From Bacteroidia bacterium (GTDB lineage Bacteria > Bacteroidota > Bacteroidia > Flavobacteriales > NORP286), in assembly GCA_016763665.1 (NCBI GenBank), contig JAESTI010000438.1:1-9827 (forward strand): a DNA stretch of 9,827 bases, written 5' to 3'. Below are positions 1 to 4,970 of this stretch, one piece after another. Under the pieces are notes generated by a model, which saw only the letters and a program-made list of their open reading frames with translations, did not search any database and was not told the DNA's origin. How positions within the stretch are numbered: position 1 is the stretch's first letter; every line of letters begins with the position of its first letter. The position numbers and the translations under genes were made by a program.

Positions 1-1167
1 AAAAAGATAAAATGTAAGGATACAACCGTCGAAATAAATAAATATCAAATCAGAATCATGTTAGATAGATTGGGAATCTCTTTTGATGTTCAATCGAACA
101 ATGAAACGCAAAATAAAATGAAGCTTGCGGAAATGAAAGCATCACATCCGAGCGAGTATCAAGGAGCATATGATTTAATCGTCATGAAGAATAATCCTTA
201 TCCTTCGCCGTCGAACACTGCTTATTATATCAACATGGCAAGGATGGTTGACGAAAAATTCGTTGATATTAAAGCCGATGTTAATATTTTTGTGGAAACC
301 GTGAAAGAAGAGATCGCTACAGAAATGAGTGATTTAGGCTCGGAAATTTGGCAAACTTTGTCGGAAGCCATTCAAGCTGAAATCAAAGTCGCTGCACGAT
401 CTGTCATCCGTCCAGATCGCCCCCCCGATATCAGTAAATCATTCGAAATTGAAGAGATTTCCACACCTGCAACGCTTAGTCCTCTGTCAAGCGTTCAATC
501 ACACACCACGGTCGATCACGAAGCCTATGCGACCATCCTGGCGCTATCCAAGCAACGTAAAAATATCCTATTGTATGGCCCGTCAGGCTGCGGAAAAGCG
601 CATGCGGCTCGCCAGATTTCGCTAGCGCTCGAATTGCCGTATTCATATCAAAAATGTACTCAAAATCTGACTGAATCCGTGTTTACAGCGGGCGAATTCA
701 TCAAAATTTACAAAAACGGGGGTGTATTTTTGATCAGCGAGATTGATTCTAACCCTGCTATTCTCACGTTCATTAATCACGCGATTTTGGGTGATAATTT
801 CATTTTACCGGGGCAGCATGACGACCCGATGATTACCAAACACAAAGATTTTATTTGTATCGCTACAGCAAGGTCGTTGAATGAATTTAATGAAGGTAAT
901 ATCGAGGCGTTTAGAGTTGGTATCGTGCCAATGGATTACAGTCAAGAAGTAGAAGAATTGTTAGTCGATTGCCGGGTCTTAGAGTGGGGTCGAAATATAC
1001 GAAATGAAATTACGAGAAACAAATTAAGTAGGACTCTGACGACTAAATTTATGATTGATGCTAGCGACATGATGCGCTCTGAGGAATGGACTAACGACAT
1101 GATACGAAATTCATATTTTGCAGACTGGTCAGCCAGTGAACGCAAGCAAATCGGATATAATGCATGA
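1..1167 (+). CDS. CobS/MoxR-type AAA+ ATPase with degenerate Walker motifs, 5'-partial
   Basis: The frame is open from the first base of the window to the TGA at 1165-1167. The first ATG is at 58 but has no Shine-Dalgarno sequence, so the gene most likely starts upstream. Residue numbers count from that ATG. A P-loop GPSGCGK is at 174-180, followed by Ala181 where the family has Thr or Ser. The Walker B strand is VFLISEID (223-230), with Ser227 in place of the usual Asp before Glu228. FICIATARSLNEFN fits a sensor-1 segment and FRVGIVPMDY fits the region after the arginine finger. The order resembles phage CobS-like and MoxR AAA+ proteins, which act as oligomeric remodelling ATPases. The N-terminal 150 residues are acidic and helical, perhaps a partner-binding part. 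Loss of the P-loop Thr/Ser and the Walker B Asp suggests weak or absent hydrolysis. The fold assignment is fairly safe; the role is unknown. The stop overlaps the next ATG (ATGA). Confidence 0.7.
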   Translation, partial: KKIKCKDTTVEINKYQIRIMLDRLGISFDVQSNNETQNKMKLAEMKASHPSEYQGAYDLIVMKNNPYPSPSNTAYYINMARMVDEKFVDIKADVNIFVETVKEEIATEMSDLGSEIWQTLSEAIQAEIKVAARSVIRPDRPPDISKSFEIEEISTPATLSPLSSVQSHTTVDHEAYATILALSKQRKNILLYGPSGCGKAHAARQISLALELPYSYQKCTQNLTESVFTAGEFIKIYKNGGVFLISEIDSNPAILTFINHAILGDNFILPGQHDDPMITKHKDFICIATARSLNEFNEGNIEAFRVGIVPMDYSQEVEELLVDCRVLEWGRNIRNEITRNKLSRTLTTKFMIDASDMMRSEEWTNDMIRNSYFADWSASERKQIGYNA

Positions 1168-1328
1168 GTAGGAAGCACAAGAAAAAGCGCGACAATAACA
1201 AAGCAAAGAATGATCGCCATTGGGTTAGAAATGGTAAATCAGGAAAATCAGACAAAAAAATTAATAATCGAAAACAACGAAAAGAGGTGAAAAGTGAAAC
1301 AGATAAAAGGATTGAAGACGACGATTAA
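1164..1328 (+). CDS. small, highly basic hypothetical protein (54 aa)
   Basis: The ATG at 1164 overlaps the stop of the ATPase gene as ATGA, and the frame runs 54 codons to TAA at 1326-1328. The product is very rich in Lys, Arg and Asn, starting MSRKHKKKRDNNKAK and ending in an acidic IEDDD. No domain is recognisable. Such composition would suit a nucleic-acid-binding peptide, but that is only inference. There is no clear ribosome binding site, so translation would depend on coupling to the upstream gene. Its last 35 bases overlap the start of the next gene in another frame. Because AT-rich DNA easily gives Lys/Asn-rich ORFs, it may not be a real gene; the four-base overlap is the main support. 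Confidence 0.4.
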   Translation: MSRKHKKKRDNNKAKNDRHWVRNGKSGKSDKKINNRKQRKEVKSETDKRIEDDD

Positions 1329-1518
1329 TAAAATTCCATTGAACCAAAAGTTAGAATCTTTAATCAGCATAAGACATGCGTTATGTCGATTAGGATTTGA
1401 CATTACAATGGAAGCAAAAATAGAAACATTAAACAGTTCTATTGCGATAGATTTAGATCGCATGATTATGGAAATACGAAATGAAATTGAATCGAATGAA
1501 AGCGAGGCAATAAATTGA
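1294..1518 (+). CDS. hypothetical protein (74 aa), GTG start
   Basis: The GTG at 1294 is preceded by GAGGTG at 1284-1289, a good Shine-Dalgarno match, which decides this start. The 74-aa product looks mainly helical, with heptad-like hydrophobic spacing (LNQKLESLISIRHALCRLGF, then IAIDLDRMIMEIRNEIES), and could form a small helical bundle or dimer. I do not recognise a family. The gene sits in a tightly packed run: it overlaps the end of the basic 54-aa ORF, and its TGA stop at 1516-1518 overlaps a possible TTG start of the following gene. It is probably co-transcribed with its neighbours as part of a phage accessory cluster. No function can be given. Confidence 0.6.
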   Translation: MKQIKGLKTTINKIPLNQKLESLISIRHALCRLGFDITMEAKIETLNSSIAIDLDRMIMEIRNEIESNESEAIN

Positions 1519-1532
1519 TCATAGGGCGCATA

Positions 1533-2024
1533 ATGATGTTAATTGAATTGCTCGAATCAATAGTTTCTAACAATTTCAACATCAACGAATGGGCAAGCGA
1601 AGAAATCACATCAACAAAAACTAGACATACTATTGATAATGATCTTTTCAAAGAACGAGCAAAACAAGGGGCTTTATGCAATACCGCCGCTTGTGTTGCT
1701 GGATGGTCAACTGTGTTACCTGGATTTCCGTTAGTTGTAGAATATACGCCAACCGGAACAGATAATAAATTTTTTGGTTATCAAGAGGCTTTTACTACAT
1801 ATTTTGACGTATCTAACAGTGTTTTTATAGGTATTTGTGTGCCTCTCAAAAACAAAAAATTAGGTCATTATTATTATCCTGACAGGATAACGCTTGAGGG
1901 TAAAGTTAGAGATTCTGATAATCGTTTCACTACCATAAAAATTGAGGATGCTATTATGGCTCTTAAAATTGCAATAAAAGACGATAAAAAAAAGGGGAAA
2001 CAAGTATCAATCGATGAAATTTAA
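1533..2024 (+). CDS. phage protein with CxTAxCxAGW-type motif
   Basis: I place the start at ATG 1533, giving 163 aa that begin MMLIELLESIVSNNFNINEW. The frame is open back to a TTG at 1515, which overlaps the preceding stop as TTGA and has GAGG seven bases upstream, so a six-residue longer product is possible. The segment ALCNTAACVAGWSTVL, with Cys49 and Cys54, resembles a Cys-x-Thr-Ala-x-Cys-x-Ala-Gly-Trp motif that recurs in small proteins of tailed phages and their hosts and has no known function as far as I recall. The two cysteines might bind metal or form a disulfide. The C-terminus is Lys-rich (KDDKKKGKQ). No membrane segment or signal peptide is seen. The gene is the last of the closely overlapping group, since a 79-base gap follows. 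Confidence 0.7.
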   Translation: MMLIELLESIVSNNFNINEWASEEITSTKTRHTIDNDLFKERAKQGALCNTAACVAGWSTVLPGFPLVVEYTPTGTDNKFFGYQEAFTTYFDVSNSVFIGICVPLKNKKLGHYYYPDRITLEGKVRDSDNRFTTIKIEDAIMALKIAIKDDKKKGKQVSIDEI

Positions 2025-2060
2025 TATCACAGTTGCCAATTCTAACCCAGTTGGTTTCTG

Positions 2061-2079
2061 GATGTTAATTTTTAACATC
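2061..2079. repeat. perfect 8-bp inverted repeat in leader of the 106-aa gene
   Basis: GATGTTAA at 2061-2068 and TTAACATC at 2072-2079 are perfect inverted repeats around a TTT loop. They lie 11 bases upstream of the AGGAG ribosome binding site of the next gene. There is no U-run after the stem, so it is not a standard terminator. It could be an operator half-site pair or a 5' UTR hairpin affecting translation of the downstream gene. A CATAAT element follows at 2079-2084 and could act as a -10 box, but no convincing -35 is seen. Confidence 0.45.
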
Positions 2080-2103
2080 ATAATAAACTAGGAGAACTAA
2101 TTA

Positions 2104-2424
2104 ATGCCGAATACACATCTACATCAAATTAAGCTGGATAGGTTTCAGCGTACAGCGGCAAAGTCAGCAATCAAAGATGGTAAGTTAAAAATCGAAGACC
2201 CAAACGATCCTCGTAGTATGTTATATGCAGGTTTGTTAGATAAACTCGCGGTTAGAGGCGGGTTAACTTTCACTGGCGCAGAAATAACGATATTGCGAAA
2301 AACAGTGAAAAGCAAAATAAACCTCGAAAGAAAAAACTTAGCAAAAGTCCACCCGATCACGGACAAAACAGCGAAAAAAGTCAACACTATCGTTGATCTT
2401 TCGCTGGCTATCGGAGGAGTTTGA
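2104..2424 (+). CDS. hypothetical protein (106 aa)
   Basis: The ATG at 2104 has a clear AGGAG (2090-2094) nine bases upstream, so the start is well supported. The 106-aa product is basic, with many Lys and Arg and no Cys or Trp. It is predicted by eye to be mostly helical, with one central Gly-rich turn (LAVRGGLTFTGAEITILRKTV). No catalytic motif, signal peptide or membrane segment is visible and I do not recognise a family. A strong terminator begins ten bases after the stop, so this is the last gene of its transcription unit. The short palindrome in its leader could influence its expression. The basic charge would allow nucleic-acid binding, but nothing in the sequence shows it. Confidence 0.7.
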   Translation: MPNTHLHQIKLDRFQRTAAKSAIKDGKLKIEDPNDPRSMLYAGLLDKLAVRGGLTFTGAEITILRKTVKSKINLERKNLAKVHPITDKTAKKVNTIVDLSLAIGGV

Positions 2425-2433
2425 TATCACCTT

Positions 2434-2482
2434 AAAAATGAAAAAGCCGCATTAGAAAAAAGAAAGCGGCTTTTCATTTTTT
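2434..2482. terminator. strong factor-independent terminator
   Basis: The left arm AAAATGAAAAAGCCGC (about 2435-2450) pairs with GCGGCTTTTCATTTT (2466-2480), with one extra A in the left arm. The GC-rich core is GCCGC/GCGGC, and the loop of about 15 bases is A-rich. A T-rich tract follows on the + strand. The - strand also has a T-run after the stem, so it may work in both directions. It closes the unit that ends with the 106-aa gene. Confidence 0.85.
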
Positions 2483-2534
2483 AAGTAATGGGAAACAGGG
2501 AGCGATTTATCGAAGTTATATAAAAATTTTCAAT

Positions 2535-2540
2535 TGGAGA
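2535..2540 (+). promoter_or_regulatory. ribosome binding site fixing the start at 2549
   Basis: TGGAGA sits nine bases before ATG 2549. The same bases contain an in-frame TTG (2534) that could be mistaken for a start, but the GGAG is better read as the binding site for the ATG. Confidence 0.55.
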
Positions 2541-2548
2541 AAAATTAT

Positions 2549-2932
2549 ATGAAAGGGAATATTCCAGGGGATAGAAAACAAGTTGTCGATTGCCATTATT
2601 GTTCTAATCCCACCACAAGAGTTTTGCAAAGTTGTTGTGAGTCTTGTTTTCAAATTGTTATGAGAATGAAAAACACGGGTATTAAAGCTATAACAAGAAT
2701 GATTCAAGATATTTTTGATAAAAATGCTCAAAGATATCTATTTATCGCGATTGGACTAGATAACGATGATTTTCGAATCGATGCTAGAAAAAGTGATGTG
2801 TTGTCAGTTTATCGAGAAGGTTTTGAAACTGGCGATGGTGCGGAACATTCGTTTATTCATTGTTGGGAACGATCGCGATCAAAGAAATTAGCCGATAAGT
2901 TGTCACGCGATTATGAGGTCTCGAATGGCTAA
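2549..2932 (+). CDS. putative zinc-binding hypothetical protein (127 aa)
   Basis: The start is ATG 2549, served by GGAG at 2536-2539. The N-terminal part carries five cysteines: Cys15-x2-Cys18 and Cys29-Cys30-x2-Cys33, in the context DCHYC...QSCCESC. This spacing fits a small treble-clef or zinc-ribbon knuckle, so Zn binding is a reasonable inference. The rest (about 40-127) mixes helix and strand, including RYLFIAIGLDNDDFRIDA and SFIHCWERSRSKKLADKL, with no motif I recognise. It is the first gene after the strong terminator at 2434-2482, so a promoter should lie in 2483-2535, though I see no consensus boxes there. The stop lies seven bases after the start chosen for the next gene, so the two overlap and are probably co-translated. 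Function unknown. Confidence 0.7.
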   Translation: MKGNIPGDRKQVVDCHYCSNPTTRVLQSCCESCFQIVMRMKNTGIKAITRMIQDIFDKNAQRYLFIAIGLDNDDFRIDARKSDVLSVYREGFETGDGAEHSFIHCWERSRSKKLADKLSRDYEVSNG

Positions 2933-3206
2933 AAAACACAAGGAGTTTGTGATGTTTAATAAAAATGGTTTAGCGATAGGAATTATAAGAGCATATAATA
3001 AAAACCATGCTTTAAAAATCGCTCAAAAGGAATATAAACCAGAAAATTATGCAGGCGGTTTTAAATATTTAGATCTCTCAGAAAATCTTAGATTAAATCG
3101 AGGTCAGATAAAAAGGCCGGTAATTTATAAAAAATTGAGATTAATTAAATGTGGAGGACATAAGAAAATTTTCAGCAAAAATTCGTTTTTATTTAGAGTT
3201 AAATAA
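2925..3206 (+). CDS. hypothetical protein (93 aa)
   Basis: I chose ATG 2925, with GAGG (2915-2918) six bases upstream. Other in-frame starts are ATG 2913, with no ribosome binding site, and ATG 2952, which has a stronger AAGGAG (2940-2945) six bases upstream and would give 84 aa. The longer form keeps an N-terminal strand: KEFVMFNKNG followed by AIGIIRAYNKNHALKIAQKEYK reads as a beta hairpin plus a helix, as seen in many small phage proteins of unknown role. The C-terminal half is Lys/Arg-rich and ends in KKIFSKNSFLFRVK. No motif is recognised. The last codons are also the left arm of a 15-bp AT-rich inverted repeat, so coding sequence and a possible terminator overlap. Confidence 0.65.
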   Translation: MAKKHKEFVMFNKNGLAIGIIRAYNKNHALKIAQKEYKPENYAGGFKYLDLSENLRLNRGQIKRPVIYKKLRLIKCGGHKKIFSKNSFLFRVK

Positions 3207-3226
3207 TTTTCAAAAACGAATTTTTG
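3176..3226. terminator. AT-rich 15-bp inverted repeat spanning a stop codon, possible terminator
   Basis: CAAAAATTCGTTTTT (3176-3190) and AAAAACGAATTTTTG (3212-3226) are perfect inverted repeats with a 21-base loop that contains the TAA stop at 3204-3206. A T-rich stretch follows. The stem has little GC, so termination would be weak; mRNA 3'-end protection is another possible role. Confidence 0.45.
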
Positions 3227-3487
3227 TGCTATATCTTTTCTAATTTATTTAAGCTAGATTCGTTTCCCCTTTCTCATCTTCTCAGTTTGAGATGAGAAAG
3301 GGGGGTGAATCTGAAGTATGCTCGATAAACAAAGGAGAATCTATATCAAAGGACAATGCAGAAACGACGGTTTTTTGACAACAGAATCGTGGTTCCTGTG
3401 TTGATCGCAGGCGTCAATTCAACGGATTTGATTGACCTCTTTAATTTCTGAAATGAAATTAAATAAACTGGGAGAGAAAAAGCAATT
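3207..3487 (+). other. hairpin-rich noncoding gap
   Basis: This 281-base gap separates two transcription units. It holds the right half of the AT-rich inverted repeat, the long hairpin at 3257-3311, and a bulged hairpin GTCAAT/ATTGAC at 3413-3436. It also has a consensus -35 hexamer TTGACA at 3375-3380 without a good -10, and TTGACC at 3432-3437 with only a weak AAATTA (3456-3461) 18 bases on. Two very short ORFs (3318-3404, 28 codons; 3356-3451, 31 codons) are possible but unsupported by ribosome binding sites at the right distance. AAAGGAG at 3331-3337 has no start codon within ten bases. The gap probably holds the promoter and leader of the 287-aa gene, but I cannot pin the promoter down. 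Confidence 0.4.
3257..3311. repeat. long imperfect stem-loop
   Basis: A perfect 14-bp stem CCCCTTTCTCATCT (3266-3279) / AGATGAGAAAGGGG (3290-3303) closes a 10-base loop. It is extended outward by GATTC (3257-3261) / GAATC (3307-3311) across a small internal loop that can form G-U pairs. No U-run follows on either strand, so it does not look like a textbook terminator. An RNase III-type processing site, a structured leader or a protein-binding site are possible. Confidence 0.6.
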
Positions 3488-4351
3488 ATGCATTATCTCA
3501 TCAATGAGAAACTAATCGCTTTAAAGTGTGGCGTTGTGGAAGCGGACAAAAGCGCAGACGAATTTATATATGATACTAGCGCACCCGATAGTTTCGGACA
3601 CAATGTTGCTACGATGAGGGGAATCGCGATTCAAAATGGGATTATTATTCCTGACAACTTAAGAAAATCCAAAGACATAGCTAGTCGCCTAGCGACTGAA
3701 CTTATCAAACTTAAATTACCGGTTGAGGCAGAAATGACTGAAGAAAGCAGTAAAACAGAACGAGAATTGGCTCTGGAAACCGTACTTGATGGTATCGACA
3801 AGGGTTTATGTGACGAAGATATCATGTGCAACATGCTCAACGAAAAACTTACTTTTTTGCAAGTGCCCAAACTTTTCAAATCGATCATGGAAGAACAAGG
3901 CCATCGTATAACATCGAAAGATCGCGTCGAAAAAATCTATGCGATTTTGAAAAAAATGAAATTCAAACCAATAAACAAAGGTTGGCCAACCGTACAAAGA
4001 GCGTTGTTGAAAATCATCGGCGGTAAAAATGAAGACGGTGATGAAATTTCCGCTACTGTGCCAGATACGTCGGAAAAACAAGCCATTAATGTAATGAAAA
4101 AATTCTGTAAAGAGGCAGAATTAGCTTTTCCTAAGGCGCCTAGATCAGCGGCGAAAGGGAAAAGCCGTGTTTATGAATTCATGATCAATAACCCTGGCGC
4201 TACAAAAGAAGAGTTTTCTACATTTATGTTCGAGCTGAACAAAAACGAAAAAACAATTGATCGTTTTTGGGAATTTTTTCAGGTAGCAGTACAAATGGCG
4301 GAAAATTTGAACGGCCCTGCCGCATCCGCAAAAGAAGCCGCAACAACTTAA
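3488..4351 (+). CDS. hypothetical phage protein (287 aa)
   Basis: Starts at ATG 3488; the nearest Shine-Dalgarno-like run is GGGAGAG at 3470-3476, a rather long 11 bases away. The first 75 residues (MHYLINEKLIALKCG to about PDNLRKSKD) look mixed alpha/beta. A charged, helical middle (about 85-160) contains TEESSKTERELALETVLDG and DRVEKIYAILKKMKFK. The C-terminal part has GATKEEFSTFMFELNK and a final Ala/Lys-rich tail (PAASAKEAATT), typical of a flexible end. I see no catalytic motif, zinc site, signal peptide or membrane segment, and do not recognise a family. It forms its own transcription unit between the hairpin-rich gap and the terminator at 4367-4408, which suggests separate and perhaps abundant expression. 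Its position next to the replication genes does not by itself prove a replication role. Confidence 0.75.
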   Translation: MHYLINEKLIALKCGVVEADKSADEFIYDTSAPDSFGHNVATMRGIAIQNGIIIPDNLRKSKDIASRLATELIKLKLPVEAEMTEESSKTERELALETVLDGIDKGLCDEDIMCNMLNEKLTFLQVPKLFKSIMEEQGHRITSKDRVEKIYAILKKMKFKPINKGWPTVQRALLKIIGGKNEDGDEISATVPDTSEKQAINVMKKFCKEAELAFPKAPRSAAKGKSRVYEFMINNPGATKEEFSTFMFELNKNEKTIDRFWEFFQVAVQMAENLNGPAASAKEAATT

Positions 4352-4366
4352 CCTTCCCTGGTTAAA

Positions 4367-4408
4367 AAAAAAGATAACCTAACAATAATAGGTTAGGTTA
4401 TCTTTTTT
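4367..4408. terminator. strong factor-independent terminator
   Basis: GATAACCTAAC (4373-4383) pairs perfectly with GTTAGGTTATC (4392-4402) around an 8-base loop. It is flanked by six A and six T, giving a 17-bp stem whose 3' side ends in a T6 tract. A smaller hairpin, TTAACC/GGTTAA (4348-4365), overlaps the stop codon just upstream. The A/T flanks make it usable in both directions. It isolates the 287-aa gene from the replication module. Confidence 0.85.
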
Positions 4409-4424
4409 CTCTATACATAATAGA

Positions 4425-4970
4425 ATGCTTTTTATGATCGCTTTCGATACTGAAACAACCGGCCTAATTAAACCCGATGCTATCAATCTAAAATTACAGC
4501 CGTACATGATTGAAATTTGTGCAATCAAATTCGACAAAAATGGGGGAATATACGGCAGATTCAACTCGCTAGTAAAATCACCTTTTCCTCTACCGGAGCT
4601 AATATCAAAACTTACTAATATCTATGATCATGATCTAGTCAACGCACCAACATTTATTCAAATTTATGATGAACTTTGCGACTTTTTTCTGGGTGAAAAA
4701 ATGATTTTTGCGCACAATTGCGCGTTCGATATCGGAATATTGAAACATGAATTAATGAGAATTGACAAGCTGCTCAATTTTCCCTGGCCGCAAAAACACG
4801 TCTGTACGGTCGAGAAAAGCTTGGCAATTAACAACAAAAGACTAAAACTTGGGGCTCTGCACGAGATCGCAACCGGGAAATCCATCATAATCAATGCCCA
4901 TAGGGCGGAGGCGGACGTTTTGGCCCTGATTGACTGCATCATATGGATGAAAGGCAACGGCCTTCTGTGA
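4425..4970 (+). CDS. DnaQ-like 3'-5' exonuclease (DEDDh family), proofreading subunit
   Basis: The 181-aa product is a single DEDDh exonuclease domain of the DNA polymerase III epsilon type, which removes mismatched 3' ends with two metal ions. Exo I is FDTET with Asp8 and Glu10. Exo II is HNCAFDIGIL with Asp102. Exo III is HRAEADV with His159 and Asp164, so the catalytic set is complete. It lacks the C-terminal tail by which bacterial epsilon binds alpha, so the contact must differ or be absent. It overlaps the following alpha-subunit gene by 28 bases (4 if that gene starts at GTG 4967), which strongly suggests joint translation and a dedicated proofreader. The start is uncertain: ATG 4425 and ATG 4434 both lack a ribosome binding site and lie only 17-26 bases after the terminator. 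A TATACATAAT run at 4412-4421 could be a -10 box, which would give an almost leaderless message. Confidence 0.9.
   Translation: MLFMIAFDTETTGLIKPDAINLKLQPYMIEICAIKFDKNGGIYGRFNSLVKSPFPLPELISKLTNIYDHDLVNAPTFIQIYDELCDFFLGEKMIFAHNCAFDIGILKHELMRIDKLLNFPWPQKHVCTVEKSLAINNKRLKLGALHEIATGKSIIINAHRAEADVLALIDCIIWMKGNGLL

Noticed and set aside
942..1220. - strand ORF with hydrophobic N-terminus resembling a signal peptide
   Set aside because: It is antisense to the ATPase C-terminus, and the hydrophobicity arises from reverse-reading a Lys/Glu-rich coding region.
2534..2548. TTG start giving a five-residue longer zinc-binding protein
   Set aside because: The bases form the ribosome binding site (TTGGAGA) for ATG 2549, which is the better start.
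3375..3403. Consensus -35 TTGACA as a promoter
   Set aside because: No acceptable -10 hexamer occurs at 16-19 bases spacing.
3318..3404. 28-codon ORF after the GGGGG of the long hairpin
   Set aside because: Too short, no domain, and the putative ribosome binding site would be sequestered in the stem.
3356..3451. 31-codon ORF (MQKRRFFDNRIVVPVLIAGV...) in the intergenic gap
   Set aside because: The protein looks plausible, but AAAGGA lies only two bases from the ATG and AAAGGAG lies 18 bases away, so the spacing is wrong; kept only as a possibility.
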